NCBI GenBank assembly: GCA_937958475.1
Contig: CALFXR010000050.1
Coordinates: 1-23,751 of the forward strand
Reading direction: 5' to 3'
DNA from: an uncultured Mesorhizobium sp.
GTDB lineage: Bacteria; Pseudomonadota; Alphaproteobacteria; Rhizobiales; Rhizobiaceae
DNA length: 23,751 nucleotides
In this document: positions 14,970 to 22,198 of the stretch, piece after piece
Numbering within the stretch: position 1 is the first letter of the stretch
Layout: every line of letters begins with the position of its first letter
Notes under the pieces: generated by a model
Told to the model about the DNA's origin: nothing
What the model saw: only the letters and a program-made list of their open reading frames with translations
The model's database searches: none
Translations under genes and position numbers: made by a program

Positions 14970-15265
14970 CCGAGACGCTGTGGATCATCGTCGGCGGAGC
15001 GCTGATGACCTATCTGGCGCGCGTCGGCGGGCATCTCGTGCTGTCGCGCTTCGAGCGCATCCACCCGCGGGTGGAAGCCGGCCTCAACGCCGTGCCGGCC
15101 GCCGTGCTGACGACGCTGGTCGCCCCCGCGGCGATGAACGGCGGCATACCCGAGATCACCTCGCTCGTCGTCGCCGGCGCGATCGCCTGGGTCTGGGGCG
15201 GCATGATGCCGATGTTCCTGATAGGCGGCGCCGTGCTCATTGCGCTCCGGCACCTGCTCGGCTGA
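14966..15265 (+). CDS. azlD: AzlD family branched-chain amino acid exporter, small subunit
   Basis: AzlD is the small membrane partner of AzlC. The 99-residue product is almost wholly hydrophobic, with about four predicted membrane segments, and carries the family pattern MTYLARVGGHLVLSRF near the start and NAVPAAVLTTLVAPA in the middle. The size agrees with the family (about 100). It overlaps azlC by four bases (ATGA). Its TGA abuts the TGA of the opposite-strand aminopeptidase gene in the palindrome TGATCA (15263-15268), so there is no spacer or terminator between the two convergent genes. Confidence 0.9.
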   Translation: MTETLWIIVGGALMTYLARVGGHLVLSRFERIHPRVEAGLNAVPAAVLTTLVAPAAMNGGIPEITSLVVAGAIAWVWGGMMPMFLIGGAVLIALRHLLG

Positions 15266-17095
15266 TCAGCGCAGCGGCGCGGTCGCGGCCTCCAGCCATT
15301 TCAGCGTCTCGCCGCCCACCAGCGGGCCGATCTCCGCCAGCACGCGAGCGTGATAGGCGTCGAGCCAGGCGAGTTCCTCCTTCGTCAGCAGCCATGGCGC
15401 CAGCAGCCTGCGGTCGAACGGGGCGAGCGTCAGCGTCTCGAAGCCGTGCATGGCGATGTCGCCGCCTTCGATTTCTTCCGTCGCGGTGACGAGGATCAGG
15501 TTCTCCAGGCGGATGCCGTAGTGGCCGGGCTTGTAGTAGCCGGGCTCGTTGGAGAGGATCATGCCCTCTACCAGCTTCTCGGTCCCCGTCCTGGCGATGC
15601 GCTGCGGTCCCTCGTGGACCGAGAGGTACGAGCCGACGCCGTGGCCGGTGCCGTGGGCGTAATCGACGCCCGCCTTCCAGTGGGCGATGCGGGCGACCGC
15701 GTCGATGTCCGAGCCGCGGGTCCCGGGCGGGAAGCGCAGCATCGAGATGCCGATCATGCCCTTGAGGACGATGGTGGCGCGCTCGCGCATCTCGTCGGTC
15801 GGCGTGCCGATGGCGACGGTGCGGGTGATGTCGGTGGTGCCGTCCTCGTACTGCGCCCCGGAATCCAGCAGGAACAGCTCGCCGGCGCCGAGCCGCCGGT
15901 TGGTCGCCCGCGAGACGCGGTAGTGGATGACGGCGCCGTTCGGGCCGGCGCCGGAGATCGTGTCGAAGGAGACGTCGCGCAGCGGCATCTGCGTCGCCTC
16001 GCCGGCTGCCCGGCGGCAGTCCTCGAGCCGCGTGACGGCGGCGATCTCGTCGACCGATCCGGGCTCCTGCGCATCGAGCCAGGCAAGCAGCTCGACGACC
16101 GCCGCGCCGTCGCGACGATGCGCCGCCCGCGTCCCGGCGATCTCGGCGGCGTTCTTCGCGGCGCGCGGCAGGCGGGCCGGGTCGGGCGCCTGGACCACCT
16201 TGCCTCCCGCCTCCTCGACGATTGTGCGCAGCCTGTCCGCGGCGAGCGCGGGGTCGAGGGCGATCGCCGCGCCCTGCGTGGCGAGCCGCGCCAGCTCGGG
16301 CTCGAGCCGCCGCGGCGGATGGATGTCGCAGAGCTGCGTCAGATAGGCTTCCGTCTCGATGCCCATCTTGCGCTTGTCCATGAACAGGGAATGGCGGCCG
16401 TCGGCGCCGACGACCGCGAAACCGAGCGCCAGCGGCGTGTGCGGCACGTCGCCGCCGCGGATGTTGAATGCCCAGGCGAGTGAGGACGGGTCGGTCAGCA
16501 CGCAATGCGTCGCACCCTGGCGGCCGATCGCCTCGGCGAGGTCGGAGAGCTTGTCGCGCGCAAGCCTGCCGGCGAAGGCGATCGGATGGATCGTCACCGG
16601 TTCGAGCGGCGGGGAAGGCTGGTCGGTCCACAGGACATCGATCGGATTGACGTCGAGCGCGACCATCTCGGCGTCCGCCTTCGCCGCCGCGGCGCGCAGG
16701 GCCCGGGCGTCGGCGATTGTGTGCAGCCACGGATCGAAGCCGATCCGCGCGCCCTTTCGCACATTGTCGGCGATCCAGGCGCTGGGTGGTGTGTCGACGA
16801 GGCTCTCGGGCGTGAAGACGGCCATGTCGGCCTGGTCGCGCACCTGTAGCGTATAGCGCCCGTCGACGAAGATCAGGGCCCTGTCGGCGAGGACGAGCGC
16901 CATGCCGGCCGAGCCGGCGAACCCGGTCAGCCAGCGCAGCCGCTCCGAGCGCGCGGCGACGTATTCGCCCTGGTGCTCGTCGGCGCGCGGGACGAGGAAG
17001 CCGTCGAGGTTTCGCTCGGCGAGCCAGCCGCGCAGCCCGGCGACGCGCTCGGCGCCCTTCGATGGATCGGCTTCGGTGTCGAACGTCTGGAACAT
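15266..17095 (-). CDS. Xaa-Pro aminopeptidase (M24B family, aminopeptidase P)
   Basis: This metallopeptidase removes N-terminal residues that precede proline and probably acts in the cytoplasm, since no signal peptide is seen. The 609-residue product is the long three-domain form: two creatinase-like N-terminal domains (about 1-310) and a C-terminal pita-bread catalytic domain. Metal ligands can be assigned as Asp411 and Asp422 (LLDSGAQYEDGTTDIT), His485 (HGTGHGVGSY), Glu517 (SNEPGYY) and Glu531 (LENLI). A C-terminal extension with PWLLTKEELAWLDAYHARV is typical of this long class. The start at 17095 is preferred because the frame further upstream encodes an Arg/Pro-rich, non-conserved stretch. 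The ribosome site is weak (CCAGG). The gene is convergent with azlD. Confidence 0.93.
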   Translation of the reverse strand: MFQTFDTEADPSKGAERVAGLRGWLAERNLDGFLVPRADEHQGEYVAARSERLRWLTGFAGSAGMALVLADRALIFVDGRYTLQVRDQADMAVFTPESLVDTPPSAWIADNVRKGARIGFDPWLHTIADARALRAAAAKADAEMVALDVNPIDVLWTDQPSPPLEPVTIHPIAFAGRLARDKLSDLAEAIGRQGATHCVLTDPSSLAWAFNIRGGDVPHTPLALGFAVVGADGRHSLFMDKRKMGIETEAYLTQLCDIHPPRRLEPELARLATQGAAIALDPALAADRLRTIVEEAGGKVVQAPDPARLPRAAKNAAEIAGTRAAHRRDGAAVVELLAWLDAQEPGSVDEIAAVTRLEDCRRAAGEATQMPLRDVSFDTISGAGPNGAVIHYRVSRATNRRLGAGELFLLDSGAQYEDGTTDITRTVAIGTPTDEMRERATIVLKGMIGISMLRFPPGTRGSDIDAVARIAHWKAGVDYAHGTGHGVGSYLSVHEGPQRIARTGTEKLVEGMILSNEPGYYKPGHYGIRLENLILVTATEEIEGGDIAMHGFETLTLAPFDRRLLAPWLLTKEELAWLDAYHARVLAEIGPLVGGETLKWLEAATAPLR

Positions 17096-17190
17096 GATGA
17101 ACCTGGATGAATGTTGGCCGGCGGCGACCGTAGACGGTTTCGCCGGAGGATGGAATCGGCGTCGACGGCCGGGCGGGCGGCATGGCGGAT

Positions 17191-17221
17191 TGCTGCATTG
17201 CAGCATCTTCTTCGCATATGC
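17191..17221. promoter_or_regulatory. Two small palindromes in a divergent intergenic region
   Basis: TGCTGC-ATT-GCAGCA (17191-17205) and GCATATGC (17214-17221) lie between the oppositely directed aminopeptidase gene (starts 17095, -) and the DUF1127 gene (starts 17330, +). They are possible regulator sites for either gene. No promoter could be placed with confidence. Confidence 0.3.
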
Positions 17222-17329
17222 AAAATGAGATGGGTGCCATGCGAAAGCGTCTCTTTTCCGCAGGGGCAGCGACTCATACATTCGTCGGCGTGGAGGACTT
17301 GTCGGACAGTCCTGACCAGGAGCAAGACC

Positions 17330-17509
17330 ATGACAGCCAAGAGCGGTTTCTTCCGCAGCACGTTCAATGCCTTCATCGCCGCGCGCGAGCGTCAGGCCAG
17401 CCAGTACGTCAACGGCGCGCTGCTCATGCTCGATGACGAGACGCTGAAGGCGGCGGGCTACAGTCGCGCCGAACTGCGCAAGCGCCCGAGTTCGGCCTAC
17501 TTCTTCTAG
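17330..17509 (+). CDS. DUF1127 family small protein
   Basis: A 59-residue, Arg/Ala-rich protein that fits the DUF1127 pattern: an aromatic/basic N-terminal helix (FFRSTFNAFIAARERQA), a central YVNGALLMLDDETL segment, and a final AAGYSRAELRKR motif. Members of this family are small, abundant alphaproteobacterial proteins; some have been linked to stress, phosphate or RNA-related phenotypes, but this one has no known function. ATG 17330 has a good ribosome site (AGGAG 17318-17322). The larger open frame upstream is not expected to be translated. A hairpin GGACT/AGTCC (17295-17312) lies just before the ribosome site. It stands alone, with a terminator after it. Confidence 0.85.
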   Translation: MTAKSGFFRSTFNAFIAARERQASQYVNGALLMLDDETLKAAGYSRAELRKRPSSAYFF

Positions 17510-17520
17510 GCCCGGTGCCC

Positions 17521-17539
17521 GCGGACGACAGGCGTCCGC
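17521..17539. repeat. Hairpin after the DUF1127 gene
   Basis: GCGGACG-ACAGG-CGTCCGC is a perfect seven-base stem 11 bases after the DUF1127 stop. It has no T-run. It may stabilise the transcript end ahead of the true terminator at 17552. Confidence 0.5.
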
Positions 17540-17551
17540 AACAGGTGACGC

Positions 17552-17577
17552 AAGGCGGTCCCGATGGGCCGCCTTTT
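17552..17577 (+). terminator. Intrinsic terminator after the DUF1127 gene
   Basis: AAGGCGG-T-CCC pairs with GGG-CCGCCTT around a GAT loop, with one bulged T, and four T residues end at 17577. It lies between convergent genes (DUF1127 + and prmA -). The A residues on the other side are only two, so it should work mainly for the + strand. Confidence 0.8.
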
Positions 17578-17599
17578 GTCGTTACGGGCACGGGCCCCG

Positions 17600-18472
17600 T
17601 CAGCGCTTCATATGGATGGTCACCCAGCCCTCGCGGTGGAGGGTGGAGACGTGGCGGAAACGCTGGCCGACATAGGCGGCGATGACCGCGTCGCGCTGGC
17701 GCTCGAGGATCCCCGAGAGAATCAAGGAACCGCCCGGCGCCAGATGTGTGCGCATGCCCGGCGCCAGCCGCATCAGCGGCCTGGCCAGGATGTTGGCGAC
17801 GATCAGGTCGAACGGCGCCCGGCGGGCGAAGGCGGGATGGCCGAAGCCGGTCGCGGTGGCGGTCTCGACATAAGCGGCCACACCGTTGAGCCGGACGTTC
17901 TCTGCAGCCACCCTGGTCGCGACCGGATCGATGTCGGTGGCGAGGACCGGGATATGCGCGAGCTTGGCCAGGGCGATGGCGAGGACCGCGCTGCCGGTGC
18001 CGAGGTCGAGCGCCTTCGCCGGCCGTTCGCGCCGCACCACCCGGTCGATCATCTCCAGGCATCCGGCGGTGGTGCCGTGATGGCCGGTGCCGAAGGCGAG
18101 GCCGGCCTCGATCTCGATGGCCAGGTCGCCGATGCGCCGCCGGTCGCGGTCGTGGCCGCCGTGAACGAGGAAGCGGGCGGCGCGCACCGGCTTCAGGCCC
18201 TCCAGCGAACGCGTCACCCAGTCGATGTCGGGCAGCGTCTCGCGGATCGGTTCGATCGAGACGCCGGCTTCGGCGAGAACCGCGCGCAGGCGTGCCTCGA
18301 CGTCATCGGCGTCGTCGTCGGTGTAGAGCGAGACCTCGTGGACGTCGCGGTCCTCGTCGATCTCGATGTTGGCGAGCGGACAGCCGTCTTCTTCGAACGC
18401 GGTTTCCAGCGCGGCGTAGGCGCGGTTCGTTGCCTCGCGTCCGGCGGTGAGGATGAAGCGGGTCTGCGGCAT
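17600..18472 (-). CDS. prmA: Ribosomal protein L11 methyltransferase PrmA
   Basis: PrmA uses S-adenosylmethionine to methylate several amino groups of ribosomal protein L11 in the cytoplasm. The 290-residue product has an N-terminal L11-recognition domain (about 1-90) and a class I methyltransferase domain with the PrmA-specific GLAFGTGHHGTT segment (125-135), the SAM motif ALDLGTGSAVLAIALAK (154-170), an acidic ATDIDP loop (178-183) and the catalytic-site motif VANILARPL (225-233). No clear ribosome site precedes ATG 18472. It lies 124 bases downstream of the SCO1-like gene on the same strand, so co-transcription is possible but not shown. Confidence 0.94.
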   Translation of the reverse strand: MPQTRFILTAGREATNRAYAALETAFEEDGCPLANIEIDEDRDVHEVSLYTDDDADDVEARLRAVLAEAGVSIEPIRETLPDIDWVTRSLEGLKPVRAARFLVHGGHDRDRRRIGDLAIEIEAGLAFGTGHHGTTAGCLEMIDRVVRRERPAKALDLGTGSAVLAIALAKLAHIPVLATDIDPVATRVAAENVRLNGVAAYVETATATGFGHPAFARRAPFDLIVANILARPLMRLAPGMRTHLAPGGSLILSGILERQRDAVIAAYVGQRFRHVSTLHREGWVTIHMKR

Positions 18473-18596
18473 TCTTCGTGCGATTCCGTCCGTTGCGCCG
18501 AGCCGCGGACGAGGTCGAGTGCGCCGCGGGCGGCGTCACCCATACATCGGCGCCTGCCGCGACAACAGGGGTGACGGTTTCGGGAAGAGAGGCGAA

Positions 18597-19172
18597 TCAG
18601 CCCTTCGCGAGGCGGCGCAGCTTCTCGATCGCGGTGTCCGGGTTCTCGCCGTAGGCGATCGTCCCGGCGAAGGCGCCGGCGCTGTCGAGGAGAAGCACAG
18701 ACGCGGTGTGGTCCATCGTGTAGTCGCCGCCCTCGAGATCGACCCGGCGGGCGAAGATGCCGAACGCCTTGGCCATCGCGGCGATCTTCTCAGGCTCGCC
18801 GGTGATGCCGACGATGCGGTCGGAGACGTTGCTGACGTAGGACTTGAGGAGTTCGGGCGTGTCGCGCTCGGGATCGATCGAGACGAAGTAGGCGCGGATG
18901 TCCTTGCCCTCGTCGCCGAGCTTGGCCAGCCAGCCGTTGAGCTCGTAGAGGGTCGTCGGGCAGACTTCCGGGCAATGGGTGAAGCCGAAGAAGACCGCGG
19001 TGGGGTGGCCGCGGAAGGCGGCTTCGTTGATCGGGTTGTTGTCGTAGTCCACGGCCGTGAAGGCGCCGCCGTAGGCTTCGCCGGAATTGGTGGTCCGGTA
19101 CCAGTCGAAGGTCAGCCAGCCGATGCCGGCGGCCATCAGGACCAGAATGCCGACGAGAATGGAGCGCATCAT
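18597..19172 (-). CDS. SCO1/SenC family copper chaperone
   Basis: SCO proteins are membrane-anchored, periplasm-facing thioredoxin-fold proteins that deliver copper to the CuA centre of cytochrome c oxidase or control its redox state. The 191-residue product has one N-terminal transmembrane segment (about 4-22), then the fold with the copper-binding pair in FTHCPEVCPTT (Cys67, Cys71) and the third ligand His155 in YTMDHTAS. All three ligands are present. The start could be at 19172 or one Met later. It follows the 52-residue membrane protein gene by 33 bases on the same strand, which suggests an operon. No oxidase subunit gene is in the window. Confidence 0.93.
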   Translation of the reverse strand: MMRSILVGILVLMAAGIGWLTFDWYRTTNSGEAYGGAFTAVDYDNNPINEAAFRGHPTAVFFGFTHCPEVCPTTLYELNGWLAKLGDEGKDIRAYFVSIDPERDTPELLKSYVSNVSDRIVGITGEPEKIAAMAKAFGIFARRVDLEGGDYTMDHTASVLLLDSAGAFAGTIAYGENPDTAIEKLRRLAKG

Positions 19173-19205
19173 GATGGAAATCCGTTCGAAAGCCGAGCCG
19201 AGGCT

Positions 19206-19364
19206 CTAGAAGCACCAGGCGAGGCCGGACTCGACCGTTGCCAGGAAGATGCCGGCGCCGTGATCGAGCCAGGAGGCGAAGGCGACGCCGGTCGCCGCCG
19301 CGAGTGCGGCGACGAGGAGCGCGATGCGCCAGAGGGGCAGGGCCGGCGACGGCGTATTTTTCAT
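19206..19364 (-). CDS. Small single-pass membrane protein upstream of the SCO1 gene
   Basis: A 52-residue frame directly before the SCO1-like gene. It reads as a short polar N-terminus (MKNTPSPALP), a hydrophobic helix of about 20 residues (LWRIALLVAALAAATGVAFA), then SWLDHGAGIFLATVESGLAWCF. A single membrane pass is likely, with a C-terminal tail ending in an aromatic/Cys motif. AGGGA lies only three bases ahead of the ATG, so the ribosome site is imperfect. The 33-base gap to the SCO gene suggests joint expression and a role near copper or cytochrome oxidase assembly, which is inference. I do not recognise a named family. Confidence 0.65.
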   Translation of the reverse strand: MKNTPSPALPLWRIALLVAALAAATGVAFASWLDHGAGIFLATVESGLAWCF

Positions 19365-19490
19365 GGTCCCTATGTAGCGTGGCGCGCCCCGACGAAAAAG
19401 GGGCGTTGTTGCCGCGCCGCGGCGAAGACTTGCAAAACCGGTCGCCTCCGCCCACCTGAAGCGACGTCGTCATCGGCAGGAGACAGTCCC

Positions 19491-19973
19491 ATGCGCCGCA
19501 CCTTCGCTTCCGCCCTCGCCGGGCTCGCCCTCACGGCCACGCCCGCGCTCGCCGAGCAGGTCGGAGAAGTCGGCGTCGACTGGCTCGGCAACGATATCAT
19601 CGTCGAGGCCTTCAAGGACCCAGGCGTCGACGGCATCACCTGCCACGTCTCCTATTTCGAGCGCGGCATCGTCGACCGGCTGCAGAAGGGCAACTGGTTC
19701 GAGGACCCGTCGGACACGGCCATCGCCTGCCGGCAGACGGGACCGATCACCATCCACGAGATCTCCCTCGATGCCGACGGCGAGGAGGTGTTCAAGCAGG
19801 GCATCAGCCTGATCTGGAAGAAGCAGGTGGTGAACCGCATCTACGACAAGGCCAACGACACGCTGATCTACCTCGCCCATTCGCGCCAGGTGCAGGACGG
19901 GTCGGCGAAGATGTCGATGTCGAGCGTGCCGCTCTACGGCCAGACCGTCACCTGGGAAAAGGGCAAGCCGTGA
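19491..19973 (+). CDS. creA: CreA family periplasmic protein
   Basis: The 160-residue product matches the CreA family (E. coli CreA is about 157 residues), whose function is not known. A Sec signal peptide is clear: MRRTFASALAGLALTATPALA, a basic start and hydrophobic run with a likely cut after residue 21 (ALA before EQ). The mature part has the family segments VDWLGNDIIVEAF, GITCHVSYFERG, DPSDTAIACRQTGPI and SLIWKKQVVNRIYD. Two Cys residues in these motifs could form a disulfide. ATG 19491 has the ribosome site CAGGAGA (19477-19483). It is divergent from the small membrane protein gene. It is not next to creBCD, so the symbol is by homology only. Confidence 0.88.
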   Translation: MRRTFASALAGLALTATPALAEQVGEVGVDWLGNDIIVEAFKDPGVDGITCHVSYFERGIVDRLQKGNWFEDPSDTAIACRQTGPITIHEISLDADGEEVFKQGISLIWKKQVVNRIYDKANDTLIYLAHSRQVQDGSAKMSMSSVPLYGQTVTWEKGKP

Positions 19974-19975
19974 AC

Positions 19976-19997
19976 GGGCAGTTCTTCCAGCCTGCCC
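19976..19997 (+). repeat. Hairpin after creA
   Basis: GGGCAG and CTGCCC form a six-base stem with a 10-base loop immediately past the creA stop. No T-run follows, so it is at best a weak or Rho-assisted terminator. Confidence 0.35.
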
Positions 19998-20093
19998 CTG
20001 ACGCTCCCACCCGCCCCGCTGGCGGCCTTTCCACGTAGGGGCGGCGAGGCGGAGCGGCTTGCCGGCCGCGCCGCGCCCGCGTAAAGCGCGGCG

Positions 20094-20729
20094 ATGGCCG
20101 ACGATTTACGCTTCACCGACCCAGAGCCGAGAATTCATCCCACGGCGGAGCTGAAATCCTGCCGGCTCGGCCGCTACGCCGCGATCGGCGAGCGCGTGAT
20201 CCTGCGCGAGGTGACGGTCGGCGACTTTTCGTACTTCGAGCGCCACGCCGAAGCGATCTACACGGGAATCGGCAAGTTCTGCTCGATCGCGGCCAACAGC
20301 CGCATCAACGCGCTGGAGCACCCGCTGGAGCGGGCGACGACGCACAAGGTGAGCTACCGCCCGAACGAGTACTTCCGCTATCTCGGCGTCGACGCGGGGT
20401 TCCGCGAGCGACGGCGGGCGAAAAGGGTGACGATCGGCAACGACGTGTGGATCGGGCACGGCGCGGTGGTCATGCCCGGCGTGACGATCGGCGACGGCGC
20501 CGTGGTGGGCGCCAACGCGGTCGTGACCCGCGACGTCGCGCCCTACCGTATCGTCGCCGGCGCGCCGGCGCGGCCGTTGCGCGACCGCTTTGCCGCGGAC
20601 ATCGCGGAAAGGCTGCAGCGCCTGGCGTGGTGGGACTGGCCGGCCGAACGGCTGTTCGAGGCGATCCCGGACATGCAGGCGCTGCCGATCGAGGCCTTTC
20701 TCGACAAGTGGGAAAAGGCGGCGGGCTGA
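20094..20729 (+). CDS. Hexapeptide-repeat acyltransferase, phosphonate-associated type
   Basis: The 211-residue product is a left-handed beta-helix transferase of the LbetaH superfamily, probably CoA-dependent and trimeric. Repeats include LGRYAAIGERV early on and RVTIGNDVWIGHGAVVMPGV, TIGDGAVVGANAVVTRDV and YRIVAGAPARPLRDRF towards the C-terminus. The N-terminal RIHPTAEL and the INALEHPLERAT region resemble the subgroup found in rhizobial phosphonate (phn) operons. No phnGHIJKL genes are nearby, so the substrate is unknown. Chloramphenicol-acetyltransferase-like names often given to such proteins are not supported. The ATG at 20094 lacks a clear ribosome site. The gene is convergent with the dehydrogenase gene 13 bases on. 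Confidence 0.8.
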   Translation: MADDLRFTDPEPRIHPTAELKSCRLGRYAAIGERVILREVTVGDFSYFERHAEAIYTGIGKFCSIAANSRINALEHPLERATTHKVSYRPNEYFRYLGVDAGFRERRRAKRVTIGNDVWIGHGAVVMPGVTIGDGAVVGANAVVTRDVAPYRIVAGAPARPLRDRFAADIAERLQRLAWWDWPAERLFEAIPDMQALPIEAFLDKWEKAAG

Positions 20730-20742
20730 GGGCGCGCCGCCG

Positions 20743-21597
20743 TCATTCTCCCTTCAGGAAGTCGGCGAAGGCCCCCGCATGATCGGGGTGCCAGCGCGAC
20801 AGGGCGGGGCGATTCTCGATGACGTCGCCGATCGCCCAGGCCATCCGCTTCTCGTCGGTGCGCCGTTCGGTCTCGTTGTCGGGACAGAGAATGTAGAAGT
20901 CGCCGCGGCGGAGGCTCTCCAGCATGAAGGCGACCACCTGGTCGGGCGTCCAGGCGCCTGCCGGCCTGGACGTCGCGCCCTGGGTCATGCCGGTGAAGGT
21001 GAAGCCGGGAATCAGAAGGTGCGCCGAAACCGCGGCGCCGGGCTCGTTGCGCAGCGCATGCGCCAGCCCTTCCGTATAGGTCTTCACCGCGGCCTTGGAG
21101 ACGTTGTAGGCGAGGTTGCCGGGCGGTGTCGTGATGCCCTGCTTGGAGCCGGTGTTGACGATCATGCCCGGCCGGCCGGCGGCGAGCATCGCCGGCGCGA
21201 AGGCCTGGACGCCGTGGACGACGCCCCAGAAGTTGACCGACATCAGGTCCTGCCAGGCGTCGAGGTTTTCCCACGGCCGGCCCGGATTTGCACCGACGCC
21301 GGCATTGTTCATGAGGAAGGAGACGTCGCCGAGTCTTGTGTCGGTCTCCTCGGCCAGCCGCGCCAGTTCCTGCGGCTTCGACACGTCGCAGGCGACGGCT
21401 ATGACGTCTTCCCGTCCGCCTGCGGCGATCAAGGCGAGTTCAGCAAGCGCCCTGTGCAGCGGCGGCCCGGCGCGATCGGCGATGGCGACGCGCAGGCCCA
21501 TCCGCGCCAGTCTCCTCGCCGCGGCGAAGCCGATGCCGCTGGCGCCGCCGGTGACGACGGCGACATTGCCGGGGGCGAGGGCAGGGATGTCGGTCAT
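20743..21597 (-). CDS. Short-chain dehydrogenase/reductase (classical SDR)
   Basis: A 284-residue NAD(P)-dependent oxidoreductase of the classical SDR type, cytoplasmic, substrate unknown. Visible motifs are the cofactor site TGGASGIG (16-23), NNAG (97-100), and the catalytic Ser151 (NTGSKQG), Tyr164 and Lys168 (YNVSK), with Asn122 in SVNFWGV. An IPGFTFTGMTQ segment follows the active site. Asp41 after the second strand (AIADRAG) hints at NAD rather than NADP. The start at 21597 is set by a strong ribosome site (AAGGAGG, six bases ahead). The frame stays open upstream to 21753 but that part is not protein-like. Confidence 0.9.
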   Translation of the reverse strand: MTDIPALAPGNVAVVTGGASGIGFAAARRLARMGLRVAIADRAGPPLHRALAELALIAAGGREDVIAVACDVSKPQELARLAEETDTRLGDVSFLMNNAGVGANPGRPWENLDAWQDLMSVNFWGVVHGVQAFAPAMLAAGRPGMIVNTGSKQGITTPPGNLAYNVSKAAVKTYTEGLAHALRNEPGAAVSAHLLIPGFTFTGMTQGATSRPAGAWTPDQVVAFMLESLRRGDFYILCPDNETERRTDEKRMAWAIGDVIENRPALSRWHPDHAGAFADFLKGE

Positions 21598-21822
21598 GGC
21601 GGCCTCCTTGGGATCAGGGGCGATCATACCGCATGTCGACGCCGCGCGGTACGCGGCACGCGCCCGGCATTTGGTCGCGCCGAGTTCCACTTCCCGCGCC
21701 GAGAGGCAGCTCCAAAGGCGCCGGGGCTGCCGGAGGCCAGGCGCAAAGGCCATTCAAACGTCGCGTCCGGTCGATATGACGCACAGGCCTCCGGCCGGCG
21801 CCATAAAGCAGGGAGAGGCGAC

Positions 21823-22041
21823 TCAGGCCTTCTTCAAGAACTCGGTCCTGAGCACCAGGCCCTTGACCTTGTCGGTGCGGCCCTCGATCTCCGCCGGGTC
21901 GTCGGTCAGGCGGATGCTCTTCACCACCGTGCCGCGCTTCAGCACGGTCGAGGAGCCCTTCACCTTCAGGTCCTTGATGATGGTGACGGTATCGCCCTCG
22001 GCGAGAATCGTGCCGTTGGAGTCGCGGGTGGGTTCGGCCAT
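21823..22041 (-). CDS. PhnA-domain protein (short, without zinc ribbon)
   Basis: A 72-residue protein that matches the C-terminal PhnA/YjdM domain: DSNGTILAEGDTVTIIKDL, then KGSSTVLKRGTVVKSIRLT and IEGRTDKVKGLVLRTEFLKK. E. coli YjdM (about 111 residues) has an extra N-terminal zinc ribbon that is absent here, as in many rhizobial homologues. Despite the common name 'alkylphosphonate utilization protein', a role in phosphonate breakdown is not established. The fold is a small SH3-like barrel. No strong ribosome site is seen before ATG 22041. It lies between the Tlde1-type gene upstream and the SDR gene 225 bases downstream on the same strand. Confidence 0.85.
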   Translation of the reverse strand: MAEPTRDSNGTILAEGDTVTIIKDLKVKGSSTVLKRGTVVKSIRLTDDPAEIEGRTDKVKGLVLRTEFLKKA

Positions 22042-22160
22042 GGAAAGGGACTTTCTGTCGTGGAAAGCGCCTTCCTATCCGGGATGGGCCAGCCGCGGAA
22101 GGGCGACGCGAGCGTCGGGAAGGGTTTGCGTCCCGCGCGGACAGGCGCGGCCATTCTCCA

Positions 22161-22176
22161 TTCCGCCCGGGCGGAA
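22161..22176. repeat. 16-base perfect palindrome
   Basis: TTCCGCCCGGGCGGAA is fully symmetric. It lies two bases beyond the terminator of the Tlde1-type gene, and 120 bases ahead of the PhnA-domain gene when read on the - strand. It may be a second termination hairpin or a regulator site for the small gene. Confidence 0.45.
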
Positions 22177-22177
22177 G

Positions 22178-22198
22178 AAAAGGCCGCCGCGGCGGCCT
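22178..22198 (-). terminator. Intrinsic terminator of the Tlde1-type gene
   Basis: On the - strand, AGGCCGCC-GC-GGCGGCCT is a perfect eight-base inverted repeat ending in a run of four T. The stem begins inside the stop codon of the gene (TAG, 22199-22197), so termination overlaps the end of the coding region. Confidence 0.75.

Noticed and set aside
15237..17240. Second 667-codon frame on the - strand over the aminopeptidase gene
   Set aside because: The overlapping frame has Arg/Ala-rich shadow composition; the M24 motifs and metal ligands are all in the other frame.
18447..19490. + strand frame leading into creA
   Set aside because: It is antisense to prmA and the SCO1-like gene and is not protein-like; creA has its own ribosome site and signal peptide at 19491.
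21598..21753. 52-residue N-terminal extension of the SDR protein
   Set aside because: AAGGAGG precedes ATG 21597 at ideal spacing, and the upstream residues do not fit the SDR fold.
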